Counted from the first letter of the stretch, positions 6,242 to 14,567 are shown. The stretch is DNA of 14,708 nt from Oscillospiraceae bacterium (GCA_020024155.1 JAHHUE010000039.1:1-14708); one strand, 5' to 3'. Notes: generated from the sequence alone by a model not told the origin. Made by a program: numbers and translations.

Positions 6242-8371
6242 TTAATATATTACTTTTGTATTAACTGCCATAATTGTAAACCCATCAAGTACCATAAGCA
6301 CATTTACAATTGCAAGTGACATTATAAGAATTTTATCAATATTCTTTTTAATAACTATATTATTATTTGTAAAGAATAATATTATAAGTGGTAAAACTGG
6401 ATAGAAATATCTGCCTTGAATACCAAAAACAGTTGTATAGTTAATCGGTGTCCAAGTTATGCACGCAAGGAATGAAAGCCCACAAGCTGCCAAAGCAACA
6501 ATAAGCCCCCACACTTTTCTTATACCTTTATACTGCAATTTATAATCCGATTGTTGCAATATTGATAAAAATACAATTGCTATTATAGCCATTGTATATA
6601 TCCAGTTAATTTTCACCGGTGAAACTATAACTTCTCCAAAAATGCCCCCAAATAATTGCTGAATATATAAAACTGTATTTTCCTGTATTGTGTTAATCAC
6701 AAGTTTTATTGTTTGTGGAATATTTCCCAGTATATATCCAAAAGTGAAATAGTTTCTGTTGTCGCCGTTCTCCCCTATATCTGAATGCATATCATATTCC
6801 ACTGATGATTGATTTTCAGTTTCTGTTATTGTTTCTGCTGAGTTTGAAATTTCCTGTTGAGCAACAGTTATTTGTGTTGGTGCATTATTCATATTTGTAT
6901 TGTTAGTAAGTGTTTTAACCACTCCCAAATTATATCCAAGCCACATAATTAACGCACACAAAACAATTACTAAATATGAAGTAAATGCTTTTTTTGCATT
7001 TGTAAATTTTTCTTTTGGAATAATAAAGCATAGTCCAACAAGAACAATATAAACCGTTTTAGACGGAGCAATACACCCTGCAATTAAGCTGAGAATTACT
7101 ATATCTTTTATTTCAATTTTTTCTTTTTTGTAAGCACAGTTGAAAACATAAGCTATAAACAAAAAACAAAGAGCAATAACCAGTGTATCATAAGAAAAAG
7201 AACCGGCCAGTTGAAGTGGAATAGGTGTAAGAGCCATTACAGCCAAAGCAGTTTTATAAATTGGCATAATTTTTATTGCAAGATAAACAAGTCCAACATA
7301 TAGCAGCAAGTTTGCAATTCTGCCAAAAATAATCATTGGTATAAATCCTAGTCCAAGCAATCTGGCAATTGTTATGCCTATTGTCTGTGCCCAGTAAAGT
7401 GGCGGAAATACCTGAGCAACTTTTGCTTTTACAGGTACAAGCTCTGTTTTATTTCCGTCAGTTTTCCAAAAACCTTCATACATCTGCTGAATTTCAAAAG
7501 CATTGTAATTTATTGGTTTTGTAAATTCTTCTGCATCACATTCTCTTACAAGAAGATTTTCTCCGTCAAAACTATCTTTTATCCCCATAATTCTATTGGA
7601 TTTACAATAACTTGACGCTATATGAACATATTCGTCAGGTGCACCTTTAAATGGTGTATATATTGCAAAAATAAAACCGAAAATAAGTGCAAAAACAGCA
7701 AAAACAGTATGAGTTTTAGCCTTAAATACAAATAAAGTAATATATACTATCACCAAGAAAATAAGTAATATAAAGCAAAGTGTAAAATAATATTTCCACA
7801 TACCCGCTGTCACATATTTTGTTATGTATTGCAAAGCGATTGTACCGTCTTTATATTCTCTGTTTTCTTTTATGTTTTCAAAACCATCAACTGTTTTTTC
7901 GCTTTTCCATAAAGCAATTTTATCTTCTTGTGTCTGTGGTTTTGTATATATGTGAATTATGTACTCTTCATCTTTTTCGCTTTTAAAGTTCTTTCCACCA
8001 AAAATAAATCTTTTAAATGTATTATCTTTTATAGTTGTCATATCGTCACTTGCTGACGCCATCACATTTCCGTTTATATCCAGTAAATCAACAAAAACTG
8101 TACCAAAGCAAACACGATTATATGTGCTCATATTAACATTTACACCATAAAATGATGTATTTTCTTTCACTGTTATATGTTGCATAACGCCATTTTCGTC
8201 AATTATGCTTTCTGTAAGAGTTGAATAATCATCGTTTATTATTTCTCTGTGACCAAGTCCCACCGACTGTCTTACTGTGTCATATCCAATCCAAGCAAAA
8301 CAAATCAACGCGCATAATATAATCAACCCAAGAATAATTATATGTTTAAATTTCTTTAAATTATCTTTCAT
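6242..8371 (-). CDS. DUF2142 multi-pass membrane protein (putative GT-C-like glycosyltransferase)
   Basis: This 709-residue protein resembles the DUF2142 family (PF09913) of predicted membrane proteins, often found near cell-surface glycan genes and thought to share a GT-C-type fold. An N-terminal membrane anchor (about 10-30) is followed by an extracytoplasmic beta-rich domain (about 35-185). About ten or more membrane segments then run from 192 to 705. Visible family features are APDEYVH (244-250) in the first loop of the membrane core, whose acidic pair is where GT-C enzymes keep a catalytic acid, SFSYDT (391-396) and QGRYFYP (652-658). A long Asn/Ser/Thr/Glu-rich loop (about 488-540) is predicted outside. 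The start has GGAG eight bases upstream (8383-8380). The gene has its own promoter and terminator and no glycan-synthesis neighbours, so substrate and pathway cannot be inferred. The enzyme role is inference; the family call is fairly secure. Confidence 0.82.
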   Translation of the reverse strand: MKDNLKKFKHIIILGLIILCALICFAWIGYDTVRQSVGLGHREIINDDYSTLTESIIDENGVMQHITVKENTSFYGVNVNMSTYNRVCFGTVFVDLLDINGNVMASASDDMTTIKDNTFKRFIFGGKNFKSEKDEEYIIHIYTKPQTQEDKIALWKSEKTVDGFENIKENREYKDGTIALQYITKYVTAGMWKYYFTLCFILLIFLVIVYITLFVFKAKTHTVFAVFALIFGFIFAIYTPFKGAPDEYVHIASSYCKSNRIMGIKDSFDGENLLVRECDAEEFTKPINYNAFEIQQMYEGFWKTDGNKTELVPVKAKVAQVFPPLYWAQTIGITIARLLGLGFIPMIIFGRIANLLLYVGLVYLAIKIMPIYKTALAVMALTPIPLQLAGSFSYDTLVIALCFLFIAYVFNCAYKKEKIEIKDIVILSLIAGCIAPSKTVYIVLVGLCFIIPKEKFTNAKKAFTSYLVIVLCALIMWLGYNLGVVKTLTNNTNMNNAPTQITVAQQEISNSAETITETENQSSVEYDMHSDIGENGDNRNYFTFGYILGNIPQTIKLVINTIQENTVLYIQQLFGGIFGEVIVSPVKINWIYTMAIIAIVFLSILQQSDYKLQYKGIRKVWGLIVALAACGLSFLACITWTPINYTTVFGIQGRYFYPVLPLIILFFTNNNIVIKKNIDKILIMSLAIVNVLMVLDGFTIMAVNTKVIY

Positions 8372-8427
8372 ATTAAAAGCTCCATAATTATCTGTTAGTA
8401 TGCCATTGGCAATAATAAACCATTATA

Positions 8428-8456
8428 ATGTTAGCATTTTAATTTTTATAAATCAA
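8428..8456 (-). promoter_or_regulatory. Candidate promoter of the DUF2142 gene
   Basis: On the minus strand TTGATT (8456-8451), a 17-base spacer ending in TGC, and TAACAT (8433-8428) form a plausible promoter with an extended -10. A perfect TATAAT also lies just downstream (8428-8423) but lacks a good -35. Either would start transcription about 45-55 bases before the gene, after the terminator of the preceding unit. Confidence 0.5.
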
Positions 8457-8464
8457 GTAACAAA

Positions 8465-8491
8465 AAAGCAGTGGTTATATCCCACTGCTTT
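8465..8491 (-). terminator. Rho-independent terminator of the CorC-NUDIX-small protein unit
   Basis: AAAGCAGTGG (8465-8474) and CCACTGCTTT (8482-8491) form a perfect ten-pair stem around a seven-base loop. On the minus strand it is followed by further T residues (GCTTTTTTG). It starts five bases past the stop codon of the small anchored protein. The plus-strand side is also T-rich, but no plus-strand gene lies upstream to need it. Confidence 0.9.
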
Positions 8492-8496
8492 ATTTT

Positions 8497-8913
8497 TTAA
8501 CTATACATTTGATTTATAAGGTGAAATAGTTCAACATCTGAATTATAACTGTATTCTTTTTCGTTTATATATAGTCTTCCGCTGTCAGAAATATGTATGG
8601 TTATGTCTGTGTCTTCTGATGTATAAGGAACAATGGAATAAATATTCCCTTCCATAGTATTTATTTTGTGAACAGATGAATATTTACAGTTTAAAATAGC
8701 ATTTTTAACTTTCTGCCAATTTTCTCCATCCATATCATAACTATCCAAATCAGGAGTTGTTATATGAGCTTTCTCTGAGCTTTCCACCGAAGGAATAACA
8801 TCAATTATTTTTCTTGGTTTAAAAAGTCCCCACGCACTTATCAAAACAAGTACAAAACAGATTATACTTATTATATTGTTTTTGTTAAAAGCTTTTTTCA
8901 TAAAAATACCCAT
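8497..8913 (-). CDS. Small membrane-anchored extracytoplasmic protein, unknown function
   Basis: I do not recognise this 138-residue protein. A basic N-terminus (KKAFNKNN) is followed by one hydrophobic segment (about 13-31). About 100 hydrophilic residues then follow, so it is probably anchored with the domain outside the membrane. There is no lipobox cysteine or clear cleavage site. The outer part looks like a small alpha/beta domain; the half from about residue 80 alternates short strands (IYSIVPY, DITIHIS, RLYINEKEYSY). The ATG at 8913 is used here, but an in-frame ATG four codons later, at 8901, is equally possible because neither has a good ribosome binding site. The nearest AGGAA overlaps the upstream stop codon, 17 bases away. 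It starts 20 bases after the NUDIX gene and ends in a terminator, so it is the third gene of that unit and may rely on translational coupling. Confidence 0.78.
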   Translation of the reverse strand: MGIFMKKAFNKNNIISIICFVLVLISAWGLFKPRKIIDVIPSVESSEKAHITTPDLDSYDMDGENWQKVKNAILNCKYSSVHKINTMEGNIYSIVPYTSEDTDITIHISDSGRLYINEKEYSYNSDVELFHLINQMYS

Positions 8914-8933
8914 ACATTATTTAAAAATATTTC

Positions 8934-9491
8934 CTATAAATACATTTTAAGATACTTGCTTGCCTTAAAAACTGCAATTTGCGTCTTACCATCTTTAATT
9001 TCATCGTCCATACACATATTATACATCTGTTTATAAGGCATTTTCTCTGTTGTTATAAATTCATCATCATCAAAATCTATCTCTCCGGCAGTAAGCCCTT
9101 TTGCAAGATACAGATAAATTTTTTCAGTGCAATATCCAACTGTTGGCCAGTATTCACCAAGATAGATAAATTCTTTTGCAGAAAAACCAGTTTCTTCTTT
9201 CAGTTCTCTTTTTCCTGCATCAAGATGATTTTCATCTTTTTCCAATTTACCTGCCGGAATTTCCAAAATTTCGCCGTCAAAAGCAGAACGATACTGACGA
9301 ACAAAATAAACATTGCCATCTTCGTCAACAGGCAGTATTCCAACGCCACCATTGTGATATACAATATCTCTTTTGCTTTGTTCTCCGTTTTCCAAAATTA
9401 CATCTCTTTGTGAAACTTTAAAAACTTTACCAACAAAAATTTCCTGTTCGTCTACAATTTTTTCAAAATGTTCTGCACAATTTACTGACAT
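8934..9491 (-). CDS. NUDIX hydrolase, ADP-ribose pyrophosphatase type
   Basis: This 185-residue enzyme probably hydrolyses ADP-ribose (or related nucleoside diphosphate sugars) to AMP and a sugar phosphate in the cytoplasm. The NUDIX box is perfect: it runs from G81 to F103 and fits G-x5-E-x7-RE-hydrophobic-x-EE-x-G-hydrophobic, with R95-E96 and E99-E100 as the metal-binding core. EIPAGKLE just before and within the box, and the upstream strand YFVRQYRSA (62-70), are typical of the ADP-ribose pyrophosphatase (NudF/YqkG) subgroup, as is the N-terminal strand region for dimer formation. The length is normal. Its ribosome binding site AGAGGAA lies inside the end of the upstream CorC-like gene, whose stop codon is two bases away, so the two are tightly coupled. 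NudF-type specificity is inferred from the motif context, not proven. Confidence 0.93.
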   Translation of the reverse strand: MSVNCAEHFEKIVDEQEIFVGKVFKVSQRDVILENGEQSKRDIVYHNGGVGILPVDEDGNVYFVRQYRSAFDGEILEIPAGKLEKDENHLDAGKRELKEETGFSAKEFIYLGEYWPTVGYCTEKIYLYLAKGLTAGEIDFDDDEFITTEKMPYKQMYNMCMDDEIKDGKTQIAVFKASKYLKMYL

Positions 9492-9493
9492 AA

Positions 9494-10684
9494 TTATTCC
9501 TCTGTAATTTCCTTAATTTTCTCAGCTCTTACCTTTACAATTCGTCTGTCTTCAACTTCAAGAACTGTAAATTTAACACCTTTGTACTCTACAACAGCGT
9601 TTTCATCCTGTTCTGGTATTCTTGCAAGATTATCAATTATCATACCGCCAACAGTGTCAAAATCTTCTTCATCTTCTTCAATATCTATATCAAACATTTC
9701 CATTGCATCATAAATATTAAGATAAGCTTTAAAGACATATGTGTTGTCATCTATTTTTTGAAATTCTTCGTCCTCGTTATCATATTCATCTTGAATATTA
9801 CCAACAATTTCTTCAAGAATATCTTCCATTGTTATAATACCGCTTGTTCCGCCGTATTCATCAACAACAATAGCCATTTGTGTTCTTTTAACTTTAAACT
9901 GAACAAGCAAATCATTTGCAGAGCAACTTTTTGGCACAAACATAGCTTTTCTTGCAAAAGTTTTAACTGGCATAAGCATTTTCTCTTTGTCGCCAATAAC
10001 ACTTAATAAGTCTTTTGCATAAAGCACACCGGTAACAGTATCTATAGTGTTAGAATATATAGGAACTCTTGAAAAACCTTTTTCCTGCATTTTATCAATT
10101 GCCTGCTCACAACTGTCATCTTCATTAACAGCCAATACATCTGTACGATGTTTCATAATCTCGCTGACAGAAATATCATCAAGCTCAAAGATATTTTCAA
10201 TCATTTCTTTTCTTTCATCATCTATAAGCTCATCAGAAGCGTCTTCCACAAGTTCCATAACATCTTCTTGTGTTACCTCAGTAGATGTATTCAGCTTAAA
10301 CAATTTAAAAACAATTACAACCGGAATTCTTGCCACAATTGTAACTGAATAATTAAGCACAGTTATAACAGGTTTCAGCATTTTTTCAACAAAAGACATT
10401 TTATCGTGTTCTGCAATACCGATGCAATAAGGCACAACAACTGCAAATAAAACAAAAAGCGCACCAAGAATATATTGCCACAAAACAGTAAATCTAGGCA
10501 GTGCAAAATAGAACATTGCACCAAAATTCGCAAGGAACAAAAGACCTGCACTTATAAGATTAGAAGAAACGCCAATCTCATAGTCATCATAATCCTCGTC
10601 CACTCTTGTTTCGGCTATATAAAGGCACACAATAACGCTGATTATAAAATTGATTAAAAAATAAATACTCCCATCGGGATCCAT
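9494..10684 (-). CDS. CorC/HlyC-type CBS-domain membrane protein (hemolysin C family)
   Basis: This 396-residue protein belongs to the DUF21-CBS-CorC/HlyC family (CorC, YhdP, YtfL, MpfA), linked to magnesium/cobalt efflux or membrane ion homeostasis. The N-terminal membrane part (1-128) has about four hydrophobic segments near 7-25, 42-61, 67-90 and 104-128. A CBS pair (about 175-298) contains SRVPIYSN, GVLYAKDLL and DEYGGTSGIITMEDILEEIVG. A CorC_HlyC transporter-associated domain (about 308-392) follows. The membrane part is shorter than the usual 180-200 residue DUF21; IAETRV at 23-28 may match the conserved Ser/Ala-Glu segment. The start is supported by AAAGGAG (10701-10695). It is first in a unit with the NUDIX and small anchored genes, behind a good promoter at 10739-10767. 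'Hemolysin' is historical naming; no toxin activity is implied. Confidence 0.92.
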   Translation of the reverse strand: MDPDGSIYFLINFIISVIVCLYIAETRVDEDYDDYEIGVSSNLISAGLLFLANFGAMFYFALPRFTVLWQYILGALFVLFAVVVPYCIGIAEHDKMSFVEKMLKPVITVLNYSVTIVARIPVVIVFKLFKLNTSTEVTQEDVMELVEDASDELIDDERKEMIENIFELDDISVSEIMKHRTDVLAVNEDDSCEQAIDKMQEKGFSRVPIYSNTIDTVTGVLYAKDLLSVIGDKEKMLMPVKTFARKAMFVPKSCSANDLLVQFKVKRTQMAIVVDEYGGTSGIITMEDILEEIVGNIQDEYDNEDEEFQKIDDNTYVFKAYLNIYDAMEMFDIDIEEDEEDFDTVGGMIIDNLARIPEQDENAVVEYKGVKFTVLEVEDRRIVKVRAEKIKEITEE

Positions 10685-10738
10685 TTTTAAATTCTCCTTT
10701 TAATAGTTTTTTTAATAATTTTTATTATATTGCTAACA

Positions 10739-10767
10739 ATATTAACATTATAAATTTTCTTTGTCAA
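10739..10767 (-). promoter_or_regulatory. Promoter of the CorC-like/NUDIX/small protein unit
   Basis: On the minus strand a perfect -35 TTGACA (10767-10762), a 17-base spacer ending in TGT, and TAATAT (10744-10739) form a strong extended -10 promoter. The predicted leader before the CorC-like gene is about 50 bases and ends in AAAGGAG. Confidence 0.75.
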
Positions 10768-10790
10768 ATTTTAGGTATATCAAAGACTTT

Positions 10791-10834
10791 TTATAACTTA
10801 TTTTCATACTTGTTATAACTTTTTTTCAGTCTGG
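10791..10834 (+). repeat. 22-bp tandem direct repeat (first pair), nifJ upstream region
   Basis: Two adjacent 22-bp units (10791-10812 and 10813-10834) agree at 18 of 22 positions and both begin TTATAACTT. The 22-bp period equals about two turns of the helix, so two copies would face the same side of the DNA. This could be a repeated protein-binding site or simple AT-rich duplication. It lies in the divergent gap between the CorC-like promoter and the nifJ promoter. Confidence 0.6.
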
Positions 10835-10851
10835 AAGAGTATATAATGCCC

Positions 10852-10895
10852 GTATTTGTATCGATAAAGTCAAGTATTTGTATTAAAAGTGACGA
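10852..10895 (+). repeat. 22-bp-period direct repeat (second pair), nifJ upstream region
   Basis: GTATTTGTAT occurs at 10852-10861 and again at 10874-10883, a 22-base period. Over the full 22-bp units the two copies agree at about 15 positions. The first unit also contains the palindrome TATCGATA (10859-10866). The pair lies roughly 25-68 bases upstream of the proposed nifJ -35 box, a position where activators or other regulators bind. Confidence 0.5.
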
Positions 10896-10919
10896 AAAAT
10901 TTTTTTCAACAATATCTAT

Positions 10920-10948
10920 GTGACTTAATCCTTTACTTATACTATATT
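10920..10948 (+). promoter_or_regulatory. Candidate promoter of nifJ
   Basis: GTGACT (10920-10925), a 17-base spacer and TATATT (10943-10948) form a plausible vegetative promoter. A second TATAAT at 10961-10966 has no good -35. The predicted leader is about 64 bases. The rest of the 10685-11018 gap holds the minus-strand promoter, the 22-bp repeats and AT-rich spacer; I see no convincing gene in it. Confidence 0.55.
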
Positions 10949-11018
10949 TGGTGATAAAATTATAATTGTAAATTAGGGCGAAATTTAAGTAACCCTTAAT
11001 ATAAAGGAGGTCATTCCA

Positions 11019-14000
11019 ATGGCAAGAAAAAGAATTTCCATGGATGGTAACACAGCTGCTGCTCATGTTAGCTATGCTTTCACAGAAGTTGCTGGTATTT
11101 TCCCTATTACTCCATCCTCTGTTATGGCTGAACAAACAGATACTTGGTCAGCAAATGGCAAAAAGAATATCTTCGGCACAGAAGTTAAAGTTGTAGAAAT
11201 GCAATCTGAAGCTGGTGCTGCAGGTACAGTGCACGGCTCACTTCAAGCTGGCGCTCTTACAACAACATATACAGCATCACAAGGTTTGCTCCTTATGATT
11301 CCAAACATGTACAAAATCGCTGGTGAATTATTGCCAAACGTTATCCATGTTTCAGCTCGTTGTGTTGCATCACACGCACTTAACATTTTCGGTGACCACT
11401 CCGACGTTTACGCTTGCCGTCAGACAGGTTATGCAATGTTGGCAGAAACAAACCCACAGGAAGTTATGGACCTTGGCGCTGTTGCACACCTTGCAACAAT
11501 TGAAGGCCGTGTTCCAGTTCTCAACTTCTTTGACGGTTTCAGAACATCACACGAAATTCAGAAAATAGAAGCTTGGGATTATGAAGACCTCAAAGAAATG
11601 GTTAATATGGAAGCTATCGACAGATTCCGTAAATCTTCTTTGAACCCAGAACACCCAGTTCTCCGCGGTACAGCACAGAACGGTGACATCTTCTTCCAAG
11701 CAAGAGAATCTTGTAACACATACTACGATGCATTCCCAGCAGTTGTAGAAAAATATATGGGCAAAGTTAACGAAAAACTTGGCACAAACTACAAACTCTT
11801 CAACTACTACGGTGCTCCAGACGCAGACAGAGTTATCATCGCTATGGGTTCTGTATGTGATACTATCGAAGAAGTTATTGACTATATGCTCGCAGCAGGC
11901 GAAAAAGTAGGTCTTGTAAAAGTTAGACTTTATCGTCCATTCGTTGCAGAAAAACTTATTGAAGCTATCCCTGCAACAGCTAAGAAAATTGCAGTTCTTG
12001 ACAGAACAAAAGAACCAGGCAGCCTTGGTGAACCACTTTACCTTGATGTTGTTACATCTTTGGCAACACTTGGTGCAATGGAAGGCAGAAAAGTTGTTGG
12101 TGGTCGTTACGGTCTTGGTTCAAAAGACACAACACCAGCTTGCGTATTTGCAGTATACAACAACTTGGCTCTTGAAAATCCAAAAGCTAACTTTACAGTA
12201 GGTATAGAAGATGACGTTACAAACCTCTCTCTTCCACTTCCAACAGAAGTTCCAGAAACAGCTGACAAAGCTTGCGTATCTTGCAAATTCTGGGGTCTTG
12301 GTGGTGACGGTACTGTTGGTGCTAACAAAAACTCCATCAAAATCATTGGTGACCATACAGAAAAATATGTTCAAGCATACTTCCAGTATGACTCCAAGAA
12401 AACAGGTGGTGTAACAATTTCCCACTTGCGTTTTGGTGATAACCCAATTAAATCCACATACTACATCAATCAGGCAGACTTTGTAGCTTGCCACAACCCA
12501 TCTTACATCCTCAAAGGATTTAAAATGGTTAACGATGTTAAACCAGGTGGTATCTTCCTTATTAACTGTCAGTGGACACCGGAAGAACTCAACACACACT
12601 TGCCAGCTGAAAGCAAACGCTATATTGCTAAAAACAATGTCCAGCTTTACACAATCAACGCTATCGACCTTGCAAAAGAAATCGGTATGGGCAAACGTAC
12701 AAATACAATTCTTCAATCTGCATTCTTTGCTCTTGCAAAAATCCTTCCTGTTGAAGAAGCTGTTGACTACATGAAAAAAGCAGCTTACAAATCATACAGC
12801 AAAAAAGGTGAAGACATTGTTAATATGAACTACACTGCTATTGACACAGGTAAAGATAGACTTGTTAAAATTGACGTACCTGCTGACTGGGCAAATGCTG
12901 TTGATGAAGTAAAACAGACAAGAGAAATTCATGCAAGAAATGAAATGGTTGAACATTTCGCAAAAGAAATTCTTGAACCAATCAGTCTTATGAACGGTGA
13001 CAGTCTCCCTGTTTCTGTATTTAAAGGCTACGAAGATGGTACATTCCCACAAGGTCTTGCAGCATTTGAAAAACGTGGTGTTGCAGTTGATGTTCCAGAA
13101 TGGATTCCAGAAAACTGTATCCAATGTAACCAGTGTTCAATTGTTTGTCCACACGCTACAATCAGACCATTTGTTCTTAACAAAGAAGAAGTTGCAGCTG
13201 CTCCATCAGTTCTCAAAAAAGCTCCTAAAATGGTTGGTAAAGATTGCGAAGACTATGTATTTACAATGTCTATCAGCCCACTTGACTGTATGGGTTGTGG
13301 TCTCTGTGTAAATGTATGTCCAGCTAAGGAAAAAGCTCTTGTTATGAAAGGTCAAGAATCACAATGGCCACAACAAGAAGCATTTGACTACACAGTTGAT
13401 AAAGTTTCCAACAAAGACCTTCCATTCGCTGCAAACAGCGTTAAAGGTTCACAGTTCAACCAGCCAATGCTTGAATTCTCAGGTGCTTGTGCAGGTTGTG
13501 TAGAAACAGCTTATGCTAAACTTGTTACACAGCTCTTTGGTGACAGAATGTACATTGCAAACGCAACAGGTTGTTCTTCAATCTGGGGTGGTTCTGCTCC
13601 TTCTACACCATACACAGTAAACAAAAACGGTCACGGTCCAGCATGGGGCAACAGCTTGTTTGAAGATAACGCTGAATTTGGTCTTGGTATCTTCCTTGGT
13701 CAGAAAGCTATCAGAGAAAGACTTGCTGCAAAACTCAAAGTTATGGGCGAAACAGCAACAGGCGACCTTAAAGATGCTATCGACGGCTACTTTGCAACAT
13801 ACTCTGAAGGTGCAGCAAACAAAGTTGCAACAGACAAACTCGTTGCAGCACTTGAAAAAGATGGCAGCGAAGATGCAAAATATGTTCTTACAGATAAAGA
13901 ATTCTTGGCTAAGAAATCTATCTGGATTTTCGGTGGCGACGGTTGGGCATATGACATCGGTTTCGGTGGTCTTGACCATGTTATCGCTTCCGGTGAAGAT

Positions 14001-14567
14001 GTAAACATCTTTGTATTTGATACAGAAGTTTACTCCAACACAGGTGGTCAGGCTTCTAAATCTTCAAAACTTGGTCAGGTTGCACAGTTTGCAGCTGCTG
14101 GTAAAGCAATTGGTAAAAAAGACCTTGCTTCTATCGCAATGAGCTACGGCTATGTATACGTTGCACAAGTTGGTATGGGTGCTGATATGAACCAGACAGT
14201 TAAAGCTATCACAGAAGCTGAAGCTTACAATGGTCCATCTCTCATCATTGGTTACTCACCATGTGAAATGCACTCCATCAAAGGTGGTATGAGTAACAGC
14301 CAGGCTGAAATCAAAAAAGCAGTTTCTACTGGTTACTGGAACTTGTTCCGTTACAATCCAGCTCTTAAAGCTGAAGGTAAAAATCCATTCAGCCTCGACA
14401 GCAAAGCTCCACAGGGCGGCTATCAGGAATTCCTTATGAACGAAGCTCGTTATGCTCGTCTCAAACAGTCATTCCCAGAAAGAGCAACAGAACTCTTTGC
14501 TGCTAACGAAACAGCTGCAAAAGAAAGATATGACTACCTCACAAGACTTGTTGACCTTTACAAATAA
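11019..14567 (+). CDS. nifJ: Pyruvate:ferredoxin (flavodoxin) oxidoreductase, single-chain
   Basis: This enzyme oxidises pyruvate with CoA to acetyl-CoA and CO2 and passes two electrons to ferredoxin, the central step of clostridial fermentation. The 1182-residue chain is complete and of normal length. Residues T31, E64 and R114 match the substrate and thiamine-site residues of Desulfovibrio africanus PFOR by position. Two ferredoxin-type 4Fe-4S motifs lie at Cys 700/703/706/710 and 757/760/763/767. The proximal cluster cysteines are 824, 827, 852 and 1082. The thiamine diphosphate site runs from GGDGWAYDIG (972-981) to NTGGQ (1007-1011). The start follows a near-perfect AGGAGG (11005-11010) by eight bases, and the gene ends in a double stop TAATAA. 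Codons are richer in AAC, TTC, ATC, CTC and CGT than in neighbouring genes, as in very highly expressed genes. It is transcribed alone; no clear terminator is visible downstream in the window. Confidence 0.99.
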   Translation: MARKRISMDGNTAAAHVSYAFTEVAGIFPITPSSVMAEQTDTWSANGKKNIFGTEVKVVEMQSEAGAAGTVHGSLQAGALTTTYTASQGLLLMIPNMYKIAGELLPNVIHVSARCVASHALNIFGDHSDVYACRQTGYAMLAETNPQEVMDLGAVAHLATIEGRVPVLNFFDGFRTSHEIQKIEAWDYEDLKEMVNMEAIDRFRKSSLNPEHPVLRGTAQNGDIFFQARESCNTYYDAFPAVVEKYMGKVNEKLGTNYKLFNYYGAPDADRVIIAMGSVCDTIEEVIDYMLAAGEKVGLVKVRLYRPFVAEKLIEAIPATAKKIAVLDRTKEPGSLGEPLYLDVVTSLATLGAMEGRKVVGGRYGLGSKDTTPACVFAVYNNLALENPKANFTVGIEDDVTNLSLPLPTEVPETADKACVSCKFWGLGGDGTVGANKNSIKIIGDHTEKYVQAYFQYDSKKTGGVTISHLRFGDNPIKSTYYINQADFVACHNPSYILKGFKMVNDVKPGGIFLINCQWTPEELNTHLPAESKRYIAKNNVQLYTINAIDLAKEIGMGKRTNTILQSAFFALAKILPVEEAVDYMKKAAYKSYSKKGEDIVNMNYTAIDTGKDRLVKIDVPADWANAVDEVKQTREIHARNEMVEHFAKEILEPISLMNGDSLPVSVFKGYEDGTFPQGLAAFEKRGVAVDVPEWIPENCIQCNQCSIVCPHATIRPFVLNKEEVAAAPSVLKKAPKMVGKDCEDYVFTMSISPLDCMGCGLCVNVCPAKEKALVMKGQESQWPQQEAFDYTVDKVSNKDLPFAANSVKGSQFNQPMLEFSGACAGCVETAYAKLVTQLFGDRMYIANATGCSSIWGGSAPSTPYTVNKNGHGPAWGNSLFEDNAEFGLGIFLGQKAIRERLAAKLKVMGETATGDLKDAIDGYFATYSEGAANKVATDKLVAALEKDGSEDAKYVLTDKEFLAKKSIWIFGGDGWAYDIGFGGLDHVIASGEDVNIFVFDTEVYSNTGGQASKSSKLGQVAQFAAAGKAIGKKDLASIAMSYGYVYVAQVGMGADMNQTVKAITEAEAYNGPSLIIGYSPCEMHSIKGGMSNSQAEIKKAVSTGYWNLFRYNPALKAEGKNPFSLDSKAPQGGYQEFLMNEARYARLKQSFPERATELFAANETAAKERYDYLTRLVDLYK

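Noticed and set aside
10971..10996. AGGG...CCCT inverted repeat in the nifJ leader as a riboswitch or operator
   Set aside because: Only four paired bases with a 14-base loop; no known riboswitch core is recognisable and the leader is only about 64 bases.
10791..11135. Minus-strand open frame of 114 codons in the nifJ upstream region
   Set aside because: It starts inside nifJ, runs antisense through the nifJ ribosome binding site and promoter, and has no ribosome binding site of its own. Its last part is encoded by the 22-bp repeats. AT-rich DNA can stay open by chance; only the region after about 10960 looks at all protein-like.
12120..12716. Minus-strand open frame (198 codons) antisense to nifJ
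   Set aside because: It lies wholly within the highly conserved nifJ coding sequence. Its Cys- and Phe-rich composition is typical of antisense shadow frames.
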